64,000 bases of DNA from Phoenix dactylifera (taxonomy: Eukaryota; Streptophyta; Magnoliopsida; Arecales; Arecaceae): the NCBI RefSeq assembly GCF_009389715.1, contig NW_024067666.1, positions 1,219,001 through 1,283,000 of the forward strand, given 5' to 3'. The position numbers were made by a program, and so were the translations under genes. Position 1 is the first letter of the stretch; the number at the start of each line of letters is the position of its first letter. Of the stretch, positions 1 to 10,894 are shown one piece after another. The notes under the pieces are model-generated. The model searched no databases and was not told the origin of the DNA. It saw nothing but the letters and a program-made list of their open reading frames with translations.

Positions 1-46
1 ACGGAGAACACTATGAAGGAAATTTGATTGTGGTTAATTAGCTTAC

Positions 47-149
47 CTTCAGCCAAGTATTTTTCTTGGTTAGAGCTCAAGAGAAGAAGCAACGACAGGA
101 GGAGGTGAACGGGTCTACCAGTCTTGGTGCGGTGGAGAAGGCGACCCAT
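47..149 (-). CDS. First coding exon of an unidentified secreted or membrane protein (partial)
   Basis: Read on the minus strand, an ATG at 149-147 opens a 103-nt exon that ends at a good donor (GAAG|GTAAGC, intron GT at 46-45). The 34 residues start MGRLLHRTKTGRPVHLL and run into a leucine-rich hydrophobic stretch ending LSSNQEKYLAE. A basic N-terminus followed by a leucine core is the shape of a signal peptide or signal anchor. The rest of the gene lies beyond the left edge, so the family cannot be named. The start was chosen because it is the first ATG of the frame and the exon closes on a consensus donor. It could also be a chance open stretch, since only one exon is visible. Confidence 0.45.
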
Positions 150-1141
150 CTGAACTGTCTAAATGATTGAATGAGTATAGAGAAAGAGAAGGAAAAAAAG
201 TGACTGTTCTGTTCTATAACTTGTTCTATCTAGCTCTGGGTTTTGGAGGCTAATGGATGAGAGAGAAACAGGGGAGATTAAATAGATGATGGCTGGTGCC
301 TGGTGTTGCAGAAGTGCAAAGAGTTATGTAGAGAGGTGTGATGTAGAGTAAAGCGAGGTACTACTGAATGCATTGATAACAATAGAAAGAGAGCTCAAGA
401 CAGAGTAGCACCAAAAGGACAACAGTTGGAGCAGAGCTTACAAGAAAGAGACAAAGGGTCCCCAAATTTCAAAAACACAGGGCAACACCAGCTGCGCGGA
501 TTTATGAGCCCCAAGCACCAAAAGATAAAAGAGAAGGAGAAGCAAGAGCGCAGACAAGCGTACATAAAATGTTAGCAGCAGCACCAGAGAAGCTTGTGAG
601 AGAGGACATAGAAGGGATGGCTGAGAGCAAGCGAGAGGGGAGGAACACATGCCCAAAAGATATCAAAGGGCGTAAAACCCACAGCGAAGGGGTGGCGTGG
701 GGTGGGAGTTCAGGTGTTGGGGATTCTTCTCACAAACAGACATGGGATCGCAGCTGTGTGCTTCCACTTTACCATCTCAGATGTTATCACCATTTCAGCT
801 CTTCTTGTTTTGTTGTATTTTGTGGGTGGTGGGATGGCAGGCTTGTGCTGGCGCCTTCCCTTCACTTCTCTGGGAGGGATGGAGTGGAATAAATAGAGTC
901 ATGTATACATTGGCACTGCACTTGTAAGCAAGCAGCATCACCTTCATAAGTGGCTAGTGTGTAGTACTCTCATGAATATTAAACACATATACCAGTTAGA
1001 TTTTAAGGCTGCTATAATTTATTGTATTACAGTTTTCATCAACTTAATACTTAGCTAAGTTTGGACAACCTTTTTTGAACTTTGGTTGATAATGGTCCAT
1101 TTTATTTTATCACACAACAAGAATATGTTCCAATGCTAGTA
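150..1141. other. Upstream region of the left-edge gene, no gene seen
   Basis: This stretch holds GA-rich and AT-rich sequence. The open frames in it are short, overlap on both strands and show no recognisable domain. If the exon at 47-149 is real, this is its 5' UTR and promoter. I see no convincing further exon. Confidence 0.4.
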
Positions 1142-1180
1142 TGCTGCTGCTGCTGCTGCTCTCTCTCTCTATCTCTCTCT
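1142..1180. repeat. (TGC)n followed by (CT)n microsatellite
   Basis: About six TGC units pass directly into a run of CT units. This is simple sequence with no coding context. The flanks up to 1496 are AT-rich and hold nothing else I recognise. Confidence 0.85.
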
Positions 1181-1496
1181 TGCATATTGATCAGATGATG
1201 ATTTGAAATTAATTCAACTAATAAACAGTTAAAAATTAGAAAGATATTGGGTCATTGTGCTTAAAATGTCCTTAACAGCAAATGTAAGTATATATTTTAT
1301 GAACAAAGTACAATGTATAAACTATTTCATTTCCGTATGTTTCTTGTTTTGATCATCACAAACATGTCTTCCTCTCCTCACCGACTTGTTTATTGAGCAT
1401 TTAATTTTCCAAGAGTTGCATTTTAGAGGCAAATCTAACGAGCTAGACTTAGCTACACTTGAAAGATCCGATCGGATCTGCACTGAATAATGAAGG

Positions 1497-1753
1497 TTCC
1501 ACATCGATGATCTAGGCCATTGAATATGATCTAATATTTTTAAACTATTTATACACTAAAAATCATGAAATTTAGAGACCCTTGACCTATGCATCAAGTG
1601 ATAAAAAAATATAATTTAATATTACTTAGATTGTCCAATTTTTTTTGACTATTTGATGCATAAGCAAGAAATCTCCAAATCATATAATTTTTTATATATA
1701 AACAATTTAGAGATGATAGATCACATCTAGTGTTTCGGATCATCGATGTGGAA
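1497..1753. mobile_element. Foldback MITE-like element
   Basis: TTCCACATCGATGATC at 1497-1512 is matched in reverse complement by GATCATCGATGTGGAA at 1738-1753. The inverted similarity continues inwards: TATGCATCAA in the left arm pairs with TTGATGCATA in the right arm, and a stretch containing AAATTTAGAGA pairs imperfectly with TCTCCAAAT. The 257-bp element could fold into one long imperfect hairpin. It has no coding capacity. The superfamily is not clear because I could not define a target-site duplication. Confidence 0.65.
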
Positions 1754-2862
1754 TCTCTATAATCTAATCTAGACTTGACAGAATGAGTGGAGGCCTACTC
1801 GAATATAGCCAAGTTTGGCAAAAGAATTCATAATCTAAAATCTGTTACTATAACTCCAATTCTAAGAGAGTTTTCAGACCCTTGCGTTTCACTCCGCCAT
1901 GGAGCTCAACCCTAGCTTCGATTTATGAAGAATTTATTGCAATTTTATTTGTGGCCTCCTGACTTATGAATCATTATCCTTCAATTTTGAAAGAAGTTGA
2001 TCCTCTCTTATCTTCTTCTCAACCAGCAAATCCACCCAATTTTTTCTATTCCACCAAAATTCCAACCTGGAGCGCATGCTAAATACTAGTATATATAACA
2101 ACATGTACTCATTCGTTTAAAGCATCAAAATTATTTAGCTAAAATGCCTGCATGATTTACCTTTACAAGTTGATCAGACGTGATGCTACAATTCTTTACC
2201 CGTTTGTCCACCAAATCCGATACTTGAATTCACTCTTTTTGCTTTCACAAAATTTGTTTATCCCAAACCCAATGCAATCTCATTTTCTCATTGCCAAAAT
2301 CGTTTTCAACTCCGAAGCTTGTCTGATTCCCAAGCGTCCCACGCATACTCATCGAGGAGTGTGAATCTTTGTGAGTGTTTGTGATGGTGACGGGTGCCTG
2401 CATCGGCTTGGAACGGGAACTGAAGCGAGAAAGGTGGCAGCGTTTCCTTGCAAGAAAGAAGTGGGCAAGATAAAAGAGCATCTTGCATTTTGTCCAACAT
2501 TAGAAGTCACGGTACGAGTTCCCTGCCATTTAATTCTAAACCGTCCAATTTAGAGCAGCTTTTGTTGCACTAAGGATGGCCTCCTTTCATCACAGATATA
2601 TGGTTCTCTAATAAAATTTTTTCCCTTGTAACCATATACAGAATCATCTAGAGTACTGCAATGTGGTGGCAAAAAACACATAGCATACTACTGCTGTAGC
2701 TTCAGGTTTTAGTGTTAGCAGCCAAAGGTGCAGGTAACAGGAAATTAGCAACAAGATATGCATCAAGGAAAAAAGCTAAAGCTCATCTGCTGGCGATCAC
2801 CACTCCGTTCATCGAAGGATTTAGAAATGCAGGTAGAACTCGATTGATACCGCCAATTGTGG
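1754..2862. other. AT-rich intergenic sequence
   Basis: There are only short overlapping frames without domain features. I see nothing to annotate before the sequence turns GC-rich near 2870. Confidence 0.5.
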
Positions 2863-3269
2863 TTCAAATTTGGCTCGAGGATGACCACGCCGGAGAAGTC
2901 GAGGAAGCCGCCGGTGGTTAGAAGAAGACGGGAGCCACCTTCTGCGCGGCGGTGGCGGAAGACCTGCACAAAGCCTCATCGGTGTTTCCGGTGAGGGCTC
3001 TCCGACAATCAAGTTAGAGTGGGGTAAATTTGGTCCAGCCAAAAAGTCCCTTAGAAGTTTTCTGACCGGGATATTTACAGTCCCAGTGGAGAGGCTCAGG
3101 TGGCAAAGGCACTGTCCGCCTTCATTATGAGAGGGGGCGTGGCTCTGAACCGAATGATGCGCAACTAAGGATGGTCGGTAGCATGTGGTGCTGTCCATTC
3201 TCAAGAACGATAAAGTGTCAACAGTCATAGCAAGGTATGGCCAGAGTAGTCATGGTGTTGTCCTTTGAC

Positions 3270-3480
3270 TAGGCCTGTTAACGAGCCGAGCCGAGCCCGA
3301 GCTTGGGGAGGCTCGGGCTCGGCTCGTTTCACAGAACTCGGGCTCGGGCTCGGTACCGAGCTCTGTATTAGGCTCGAGCTCGGGCTTGCTTGGCAAAGTA
3401 AAGGCTCGGGCTCGAGCTCGTAAAGCTCGTTTCAATTACGACCTCCTGAACGAGCCCGAGCTCGGGCTCGGTACGAGCTC
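3270..3480. repeat. hAT left terminal and subterminal repeats (GAGCCCGAGCTCGGGCTCG type)
   Basis: Many short direct and inverted copies of GAGCC/GGCTC and the palindrome GAGCCCGAGCTCGGGCTC crowd the first 210 bp. Such subterminal clusters are known as transposase-binding sites in hAT elements. The mirror set lies at 11975-12187. Confidence 0.8.
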
Positions 3481-4357
3481 GGTGGTCTATTTCTTGTTTC
3501 CTTGAAACAGCATAGAAATAATTTGAATAATTGAAGGCTCTTGAAAAAAGAGACAGAAGTACAAGAACACAATACACTGATAATTGTTAAGAATGTTGAA
3601 TTTTCACTCGCTTATAATCAATAATGGTAACCATAAAAGCATGTCTTACTCTGTAAGACAATCTCCTGTCTCTCATATTCTCATCTGCATTATGTATATC
3701 CTAAAATCCTTCAATGGAGGATTATTAGACAAGCCTGTGATGCATGACTATGAGCTACATCAGATCCTTAAAAGTAGCTTCATACAAACAATTATGCTCC
3801 ACAAACAGCTTGCATCCATGCAAGATCCCTTGATGTCCCACATCCATATATAGGGTTGTTACATGCGGAGGATGGTTAGTCTAAGTATGACAATCTTCTC
3901 ATTCACCACCAACCTAAACATAATGGGGGTTCAGCCTGCACTTTAGTTGGCTGGCAAAAATATTTGTATTTTTGAGATCAAGGGCATGAATCTGCTTCAA
4001 ATTGAAACCACTCACAGCTTCACAGAATCTTTGCTCTAGAGAATTCGATGGCACAAAGGCAATGACAATCAAAGAGAAGAGAATTTAACCACATCCAAGC
4101 ACAAAAGCAATGACAATCAAAGAGAATTTAAATGGTCCAAGTGTCGAAGTGAAACCCCGCCAAACTAAAAAACATCCAATACAAATCAAGTTCTACAAAA
4201 GAGTTCAAGAAGCACAATAAACATAATAAATCTCAAGTTCTCAAGTAATCTAGCTTAGACCAGTCTCTGTATTCCATTGCATAAACTCTTCATCAACCTG
4301 TAAATTAAACAAAAAACCAGAAATTATAAATTAAAAAACTAACTACTAAAAGATATA

Positions 4358-6404
4358 TTAAATACTATAAATGATACTTACATTTGATGACTGCTCCAAT
4401 CCAAGCTCATGATGCAACCAATCTCCAGTACAAATCAAAGCTTCTACAGTCTCAGGCTTCAAAGAGCTACGATATTGATCAAGCACTCTACCTCCAGCAC
4501 TAAATGCAGCCTCTGAAGCAACAGTAGTAATAGGAATGGATAGTATGTCCCGAGCCATCTTTGATAGAGTACGAAATTTTAGAGTGTTGGCTTTCCACCA
4601 ATTCAAAGCATCAAACTTGTCATAGTCTTCATCACCAGGCTTACAAATATCTTCTTCTAGATATATGTCCAACTCAGTTTTATTTGAAGGAATAACATTC
4701 CTATGTTGTTCAGCCCACATATGAAAGGCATGATTAGCCCTTCTTTTTCTTTTCAATTTGGAGGAGGTACTAGGGATATTGCTAGCATCAACATCTATTT
4801 GTCCATCTGAAGATACATATTCCTTGTAAAACATATCTAAAGCTTCATGAACATCATCAATATGGCGTTGAAAAACATCCTCACCATAAATTTTTGGAAA
4901 ACAAAATATAATGAGCTGCATTTTATAGCGAGGATCCAAAATTGCTCCAATTGCCATTAGTAAGTTACAGTCTCCCCAATACTTGTCAAATTTTTCATTC
5001 ATTCTTCGAGTCATGCGCATCACAAAATCTCTAGTATCGAGGACATATCATTTAATTTCTCCTTCACTCTCCAAATTTCATTAAGGAACAAATTTGAAGT
5101 TGGATATTGACGTCCTGAGAATACTTCTGTGACTTCATTAAAAACTTCCAAAAATTTTGAAACCTCTGTAGCTCGTATCCAGTCCTCCTCGGATGGTAAC
5201 CATTTATAGTTGGAGTCTCTTTCCTTGTACATTGGAAACACCGGTTTGAACTCCAATGCTGACTCTAGCATTTCATATGTTGAGTTCCATCGAGTAGGCA
5301 CATCAAGTTGAAGAATTTTAGAGGTTGACAACTTCAACTGTTTAACAATTTCAGTAAACTTATGAAGTCGTGAAGGAGACATCTTCAGATATTTCAAACT
5401 TTCGCGGATATTCTCAATTACATCCCGTATTTCTGCTAAACCATCTTGTACCATTAGGTTCAAAACATGTGCACAACAGCGAATATGAAATATTTTTCCA
5501 TTGAAGTAAAGCTTTCCTTTGATTGCAAAATTATCCCTCAAGACTTTGACCGCTGTGTCATTCGAAGATGTATTGTCTAACGTAATAGTAGAAACCTTAT
5601 CTTCAATCCCCCATTCAGTTAGACACCGAAGAATACAATCAGCAATAGCAATTCCCGTGTGGGGAGGTGCCAAGCTACAAAAGTTTAAAATTCTCTTTTG
5701 CAACTTCCATTCAGAATCTAAGAAATGTCCAGTGAGGCAAATGTACCCTATTGTTTGATTTGAGGTCCATAGATCAGTCGTTAAGCTAATTTTATCAACA
5801 TTTCTTAACATTGACCTCAACTTTTACTTCTCAATTGCAAACATTTTCATGCAGTCACTCCTTAAAGTAACCCGCTTTATTAGCTCAAATTTTGGGTTAA
5901 GAGCTTTACAGAATAAAACAAAGAACTGATGTTCCACCATCCTAAAAGGATACTCATGCACTATAAACATCTTTGCAAGAATCTCTCTTATCTTGTCTTT
6001 ATCATACTTGTAAGTTGCTAGCATTGCATGACCTTGAGTAACATCAAACGACAATAAGCTTTGTTTTAACTCTTTGTCTCCGCTAGACTTAAAAGTTTTC
6101 GAGGCATGCAAGCATTTAAATGTCTTTTGAGATGAGTTGTGGCACCCCCCTTCTTCCATGCTAATTTAGCACTACAATAATTGCATTTTGCCTTTGTGTT
6201 ACCATCTACTGTTACGATTTCAAATTCAGTCCACACCTCAGATCTCTTCCTCCTGTTTGGGTCATCCCAAGATTGTTCTATACCCATTTCTTTCATTTCA
6301 TCCATTGCATCATCTTTATCAAAAATACTTTCCAATTCAGCAAGTTCGTTTGCACTATAAGCTGTAGAGGCATGTTGATCGATTTCATGTTGGCCATTTG
6401 ACAT
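4358..6404 (-). pseudogene. hAT transposase (BED zinc finger, RICESLEEPER-like), broken
   Basis: Order on the minus strand: an N-terminal BED zinc finger with CNYC and HLKRHLNAC (about 6120-6250), the RNase H-like core (TDLWTSNQTIGYICLTGHF, DNTSSND, RCCAHVLNLMVQDGL, DVPTRWNSTYEML, 5020-5820), then the C-terminal dimerisation region (LNWWKAN, ARDILSIPITTVASEAAFS, 4358-5020). The set matches plant RICESLEEPER/DAYSLEEPER proteins of about 650-700 residues. The frame is disrupted near 6100-6160 (shift), at 5824-5826 (TAA in frame) and near 5030 (shift), so no full-length protein can be read. It is the element's own gene, not a domesticated copy, because it sits inside TIRs with a target duplication. 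Confidence 0.92.
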
Positions 6405-6784
6405 TTCTAGAAAAATATAAACAACCAGTCAAATTACATATTTAGTACATAAGCATGCCATACAAAGCCTATTTAAGGCCAAAACAAAACCAATCAAATT
6501 TAGATGCCAATTCATTTAAATACTTGAAAGCATAACATTCAACCCTCCTCTCAAGTCCCAAACACATTTTCATAAAAAAATAATAATAACAATAATAACA
6601 TATAAACAGAAACAATAAATAAAAGAAAGAGAACTAAATCAAATGATTTTTCTCTTTCTTCTCTCTAAGTGCATCCGGTTAGAGGAGCTGCCGCCTACCG
6701 AGCTGAGAAGTGAGGAGCAAAGAGATGAATGATGATGGACGGTGAGGAAAGTAGAGGAAACTCACACTACAAGAAAATTCATCT

Positions 6785-7172
6785 TTTCCGACGCTTTTTA
6801 TAATCTTTGCCGACGCTTATAAGCGTCGGCTAAAGTTCCCTCGACCTAAACAGAAGCGTCGCAAAAGCGTCGGCGATACCGGAGTGGCAAAAGTTTTTGC
6901 CGACGCTAAGATAAAGCGTCGGCAAAAACAGGGCTTCCCCGACGCTAGTAAAAGCGTCGGCAAAAACAACATTCTCCGACGCTTTAAAGCGTCAGGAAAG
7001 CCCAAAGCATACCCAGTTCTGGGTTTTCGCCGACGCTTTAAAGCGTCGGCAAATGTATCTTTCCCGACGCTTTTTTTTGCGTCGGCGTAGGCGTACAGTT
7101 TACCGACGCTTTAAAGCGTCGGCATAGGTGAGCCACAACTTTTATTTACCAACGCTTTAAAGCGTCGGGATT
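6785..7172. repeat. Left subterminal palindromes of the CACTA element
   Basis: About ten copies of a unit built on CCGACGCTTTAAAGCGTCGG occur here, some perfect palindromes and others separated by a few bases. A smaller inverted set lies at 11168-11310. Repeats of this kind are the binding sites of CACTA accessory proteins. The density of self-complementary units means this end can form cruciform or hairpin structures. Confidence 0.85.
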
Positions 7173-8150
7173 GCTATTTTTAAAAAAAATAAAAATACGA
7201 ATGTAAATAAAAATACGAACCTGTATTACAAACACTTCATGGTGCAGACTTGAACACTGATTACAAGATAAGAAATGTTTACAAAACTCATTATTTGTCT
7301 ACGTTCATGGTATCACACGACATACCTCTCTGCATTTTTATCCATCCACATAAAAAAGACCTAGACATAAAATCTAAAGCAGGATATTGACAACTCAATC
7401 ATTTACATTGATCAGGTGGGCTATGGATCTGTCACAAGCCACATAGCGTAGATAATATTGTCCTAGCTTCTTTTTTTTTCATTGCTAATCTTCTTGGAAA
7501 TCTAGAGCTTGTAAAGGTTATCCACATAGAAAAACAAATCCTCCCTAAACTGAAAATTGTTAATAGTCATAGATGATGCTTCTGAAACGAAACTGAACTG
7601 AAAGGAAAACAACAAATTCTAGTAAACTTGTGAGACTGATAACTGGACAAAAATTTTAATCTTGAACATATTATGATTCAGAATTCCAATAGAATAATAA
7701 TATGGCATGCTAAAGAACCAGACTGATACAAAAGGAATACAATGCCATGATCTAACCTAACATAGACATCCGGTAGTACAGCCAGGTTTGGTGCATCTTG
7801 GGCACAGGCGTACCTCTGTACATCTTGGACAGGATAAGATACAGCCACAGGAGTACTTAGGGCAGGAGAGGCTTGGAAGGACACAGCATGGTCTGGAGAA
7901 AGGAAACCCCCAACCACAACATTGTAGTTTGGAGCAGGGGAATCCCCAGCTACAACATTGTGGTTTGAAGCATGAAACACCCTGATTGCAGCAACACAAA
8001 CTGAAGCAGGAAAGCTCCAAGCAATTGCAACGCGGCCTGTAGCAGGAAACATGGTGAAGATCCAAACACTTCATGGTGAAAAATGTGAGATTATATTAGC
8101 AGTGCAGAAATACGGTGTAAATTAAGAAATCTAAAGTTTCAGCGGCAAAC

Positions 8151-8473
8151 CTGGTATTTTTGAACCATATCTTCATAGGAAGTAGGCAAAATGATAGGAG
8201 CACCATGGATGTTGAAAGGAATATTTTGCTTAGATAGCATCTCTCCAGGCTTTGGATTCCTTTAGGCAAAATGCCTAATTTGGAAAGAAATGTAGATTTC
8301 ATTAACTGGCTTGAGATAATTAAATGTACATGCACTGCAGCAAAGAACAGGCAAGAAATGACTACTAAGTTAAGAAAGAACAGACGTGGCACTAGGCATC
8401 ATTTAAACCATACACAATGTTTAAATATCTTTTAAGCTTTAGGAGTTGCAGAGCTAATGCATCAGGGCAATCA
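8151..8473 (-). pseudogene. Two unidentified captured exon-like segments in the CACTA element
   Basis: On the minus strand, 8400-8470 reads ADCPDALALQLLKLKRYLN after a TTTTCAG acceptor. The segment 8151-8259 reads NPKPGEMLSKQNIPFNIHG and ends YEDMVQKYQ at a donor-like CAG|GTTTGC. Both look coding rather than random, but I do not recognise the families. They lie downstream of the RGLG exons in the same orientation and may be from a third host gene. Confidence 0.35.
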
Positions 8474-8538
8474 GCCTGAAAAGCAAACAAGATGTCAAAA
8501 ACCACTAGAAAACCATATATGTAAATTAATTTATTTAC

Positions 8539-9680
8539 TTGTTTCTCTTCTAGAGAACTCTCTGATGGAATGGCTGACGCCCTTTTATGAACTCCAGCAC
8601 CTTGCTCCAAGCTGCTTGAGTGTGAGTATTTTGGATTTGAATATGATGAACCATTACTTTTAATTGGTGGAGGGAGAGCAGTCATTTCTGGTGTTCCTCT
8701 TCGTTTACTGGGGAACAAAAAGAAAATAACTTGAACAACAGAAACATTGTTTAATCAGAATCATGAATCAGAAACATCATCCTAATACCCCAAAAGTTGA
8801 AGGTCTATTATTGCTTTATATTGTGATGGGATTTCCATCAATGATGCAAGCGCGAACTCTGTCTCCTTTCTGCTGTTGGCAATATTTCTAGACATGATCT
8901 CTGTAAAGTTCACCAACTGCATAAAACCAAATCATAAAATGACCACTCTTCATATGCATAATTAACCGTAAATAATTAACAGTAAATATATGATTAAAAA
9001 ACAAATAAAAAGGCTTTACTATCTCAAATTAGTGCTATTTTATTGCATAAAATAAAAATCTATGGATAGGGAAAATAACAACGAAAAATTAAAAAGAGAA
9101 GCATCTTAAATAGCTGACCTGTCCATTTGCTATTATAAGAAGAACATGATATTGGCCACCACTATTATCTACAATGCCGATGGCTGTTTCAATTATTGGT
9201 GCAAAGGATGTTGGTCCTGTCAAGAAGGTCCAGAGTCATGACCAAATAGGAACTTCACAATGATCTATATGAGGTTGACAAAAAAATAGCATGTAAGTAA
9301 GAGCATCGTACAGACCAGCTAATCGAAGATGTGGAACTAATTCTTTATATCTTTGTAGTGCTTCCTCAAAGCCATTACATGGTCGGTTCTCTGGATAAAA
9401 ACTGAATACCTCCTGATCATGTGTGGATGCTGCAATATAGAAACAATAACAAGAATCCCCAGACAGTTTTAGAAAGGTAACCTTGAAATTTGTAGCAAAA
9501 TTAAGTAGACCTTTTTCTACAAGCTAGAGCGACACTAACCATCTCCGAATCCAAAGCAAGGAATAAGATTATCCTCATCAAAAGCAGATAGAGTTCTTCC
9601 AATAATTGATAATGCCTGCTCATATGGGTTTGGAGTATGCCCAATGTCATGCAAACATCGGCGGTTGAAAGAAACTCTGC
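8539..9680 (-). pseudogene. Captured fragment of an RGLG-type RING E3 ubiquitin ligase (copine/vWA domain)
   Basis: Five minus-strand exons with matching GT-AG borders: 9540-9680 (RVSFNRRCLHDIGHTPNPYE, GRTLSAFDEDNLIPCFGFGD), 9316-9429 (THDQEVFSFYPENRPCNGFE, LVPHLRLAG), 9119-9216 (GPTSFAPIIETAIGIVDNSG, HVLLIIANGQ), 8789-8916 (LVNFTEIMSRN, SRKETEFALASLMEIPSQYK) and 8539-8707 (KRRGTPEMTALPPPIKSNG). This is the copine/von Willebrand A core and following linker of plant RGLG ligases. The N-terminal part before the vWA domain and the C-terminal RING finger are missing, so no ligase activity is expected. Introns are kept, so capture was from genomic DNA, not mRNA. The exons read well, which suggests recent capture. 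Confidence 0.87.
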
Positions 9681-9989
9681 CTGGTAACAGTGTGGGATTC
9701 ACGAATGAGGATTTTAAAAGTTTCTAAGGCTAAACTTTACACAACCTTTTCTAAGATATGAATACCTAGCAGAAATACTGAGGTGGAAGTAATCAGCATT
9801 ACTTATAATTCTCTTTCTGTTTTACATTCTCTCCCATATATTATCCAAAAATCTAGAGCATGCAACAGGAATAGTCCATTCACGTACTAGTTCAAACAAG
9901 CATTATATAGATATTTAACTAGTGGAAAAAATCAGCTAATGCCACAGATAAAGTAGGATCCTAGACCTAATATAAAAATCTGTTGGTTG

Positions 9990-10894
9990 CTTCAGAAAGT
10001 TTGATTCTGGCAGTTTGATATAGCCTTTTCATATGCAGCATTTTCTTCTTGCAGAGTGGCAGCTCTTAATTGTGCCTACGGAAAATCTCAATGTTAAATT
10101 AGGTACATAAAACAAGAAGGTATGGGGGAAAAAAGAAACCAAAGTTATGCTCACGACAAGTTCTAGGCAATCGGTCCGGATGCAAACTATAGCAACAAAA
10201 ACGAACACGCAACGCAGAATAAGAAGCCGTAATCAAAATGAATGAAACCTGAATAAATGCAAAAGATTGATATGGCAGAACAATTGCTGATTTTATTTCC
10301 CGCATAATATTCAGATTGGTCTTTCCTTTTCACTTAAAGAATAATCTTTTTGAAGCGTTCTTGAGAATTCTTTGAATAACATAATTTTATCAACTAATCA
10401 CTCACACACACAGAGAGGGAGAGAGAGATCTGATGTTGTCCGATCCAATGCCCCAAAACCCAAATAAAGAAATTTAACGAAAGAAAGGCGTACATAGATT
10501 TCACGAGATCCCTACAAATGCAACAGAGTATACACGAAATTGAAAAGGGGGGATGGAATTAAATGGAATTTTGTATGGTATATAAATTGATTTGGGGAAT
10601 GGACGGAGGAGGGATCAGACATACTTGTTCTCGGGTGGCGGAGTGGGAGTTGAGTTGGAGGGCGAGGGCGACGTTGGAGGTGAGGGTGTGAGCGTGGAGG
10701 TGGGGGAGGCGCTGAGAGATGTGTGCGGGAGGTATCCGGAGCCGTAGATCCTGGATCGAGCGCCTCAGGGAGGCCGCCTTCTGGTCCAGCTCCAGCGCGT
10801 ACTGCTGCTGCTCCGGCGTGAACACCACAGGCAGCCGCTCCTCCTCCTCCTCCTCCCCGCCTGCCCGCTCCCTCCCACCACGTCCGCCGCCCAC
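9990..10894 (-). pseudogene. Captured 5' exons of a plant coiled-coil protein
   Basis: The exon at 10625-10894 reads (minus strand) an acidic run, then LPVVFTPEQQQYALELDQKA, SIQDLRLRIPPAHISQRLPH and ends HSATREQ at the donor CAA|GTATGT. The next exon begins after CGTAG at 10075 and reads AQLRAATLQEENAAYEKAIS, then loses the frame near 10000. Heptad-like, charged sequence suggests a coiled coil. The family is one I only recall as uncharacterised in plants. Placed immediately upstream of the RGLG exons and in the same orientation, it would supply the 5' end of a chimeric transcript if the element were transcribed. Confidence 0.6.
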
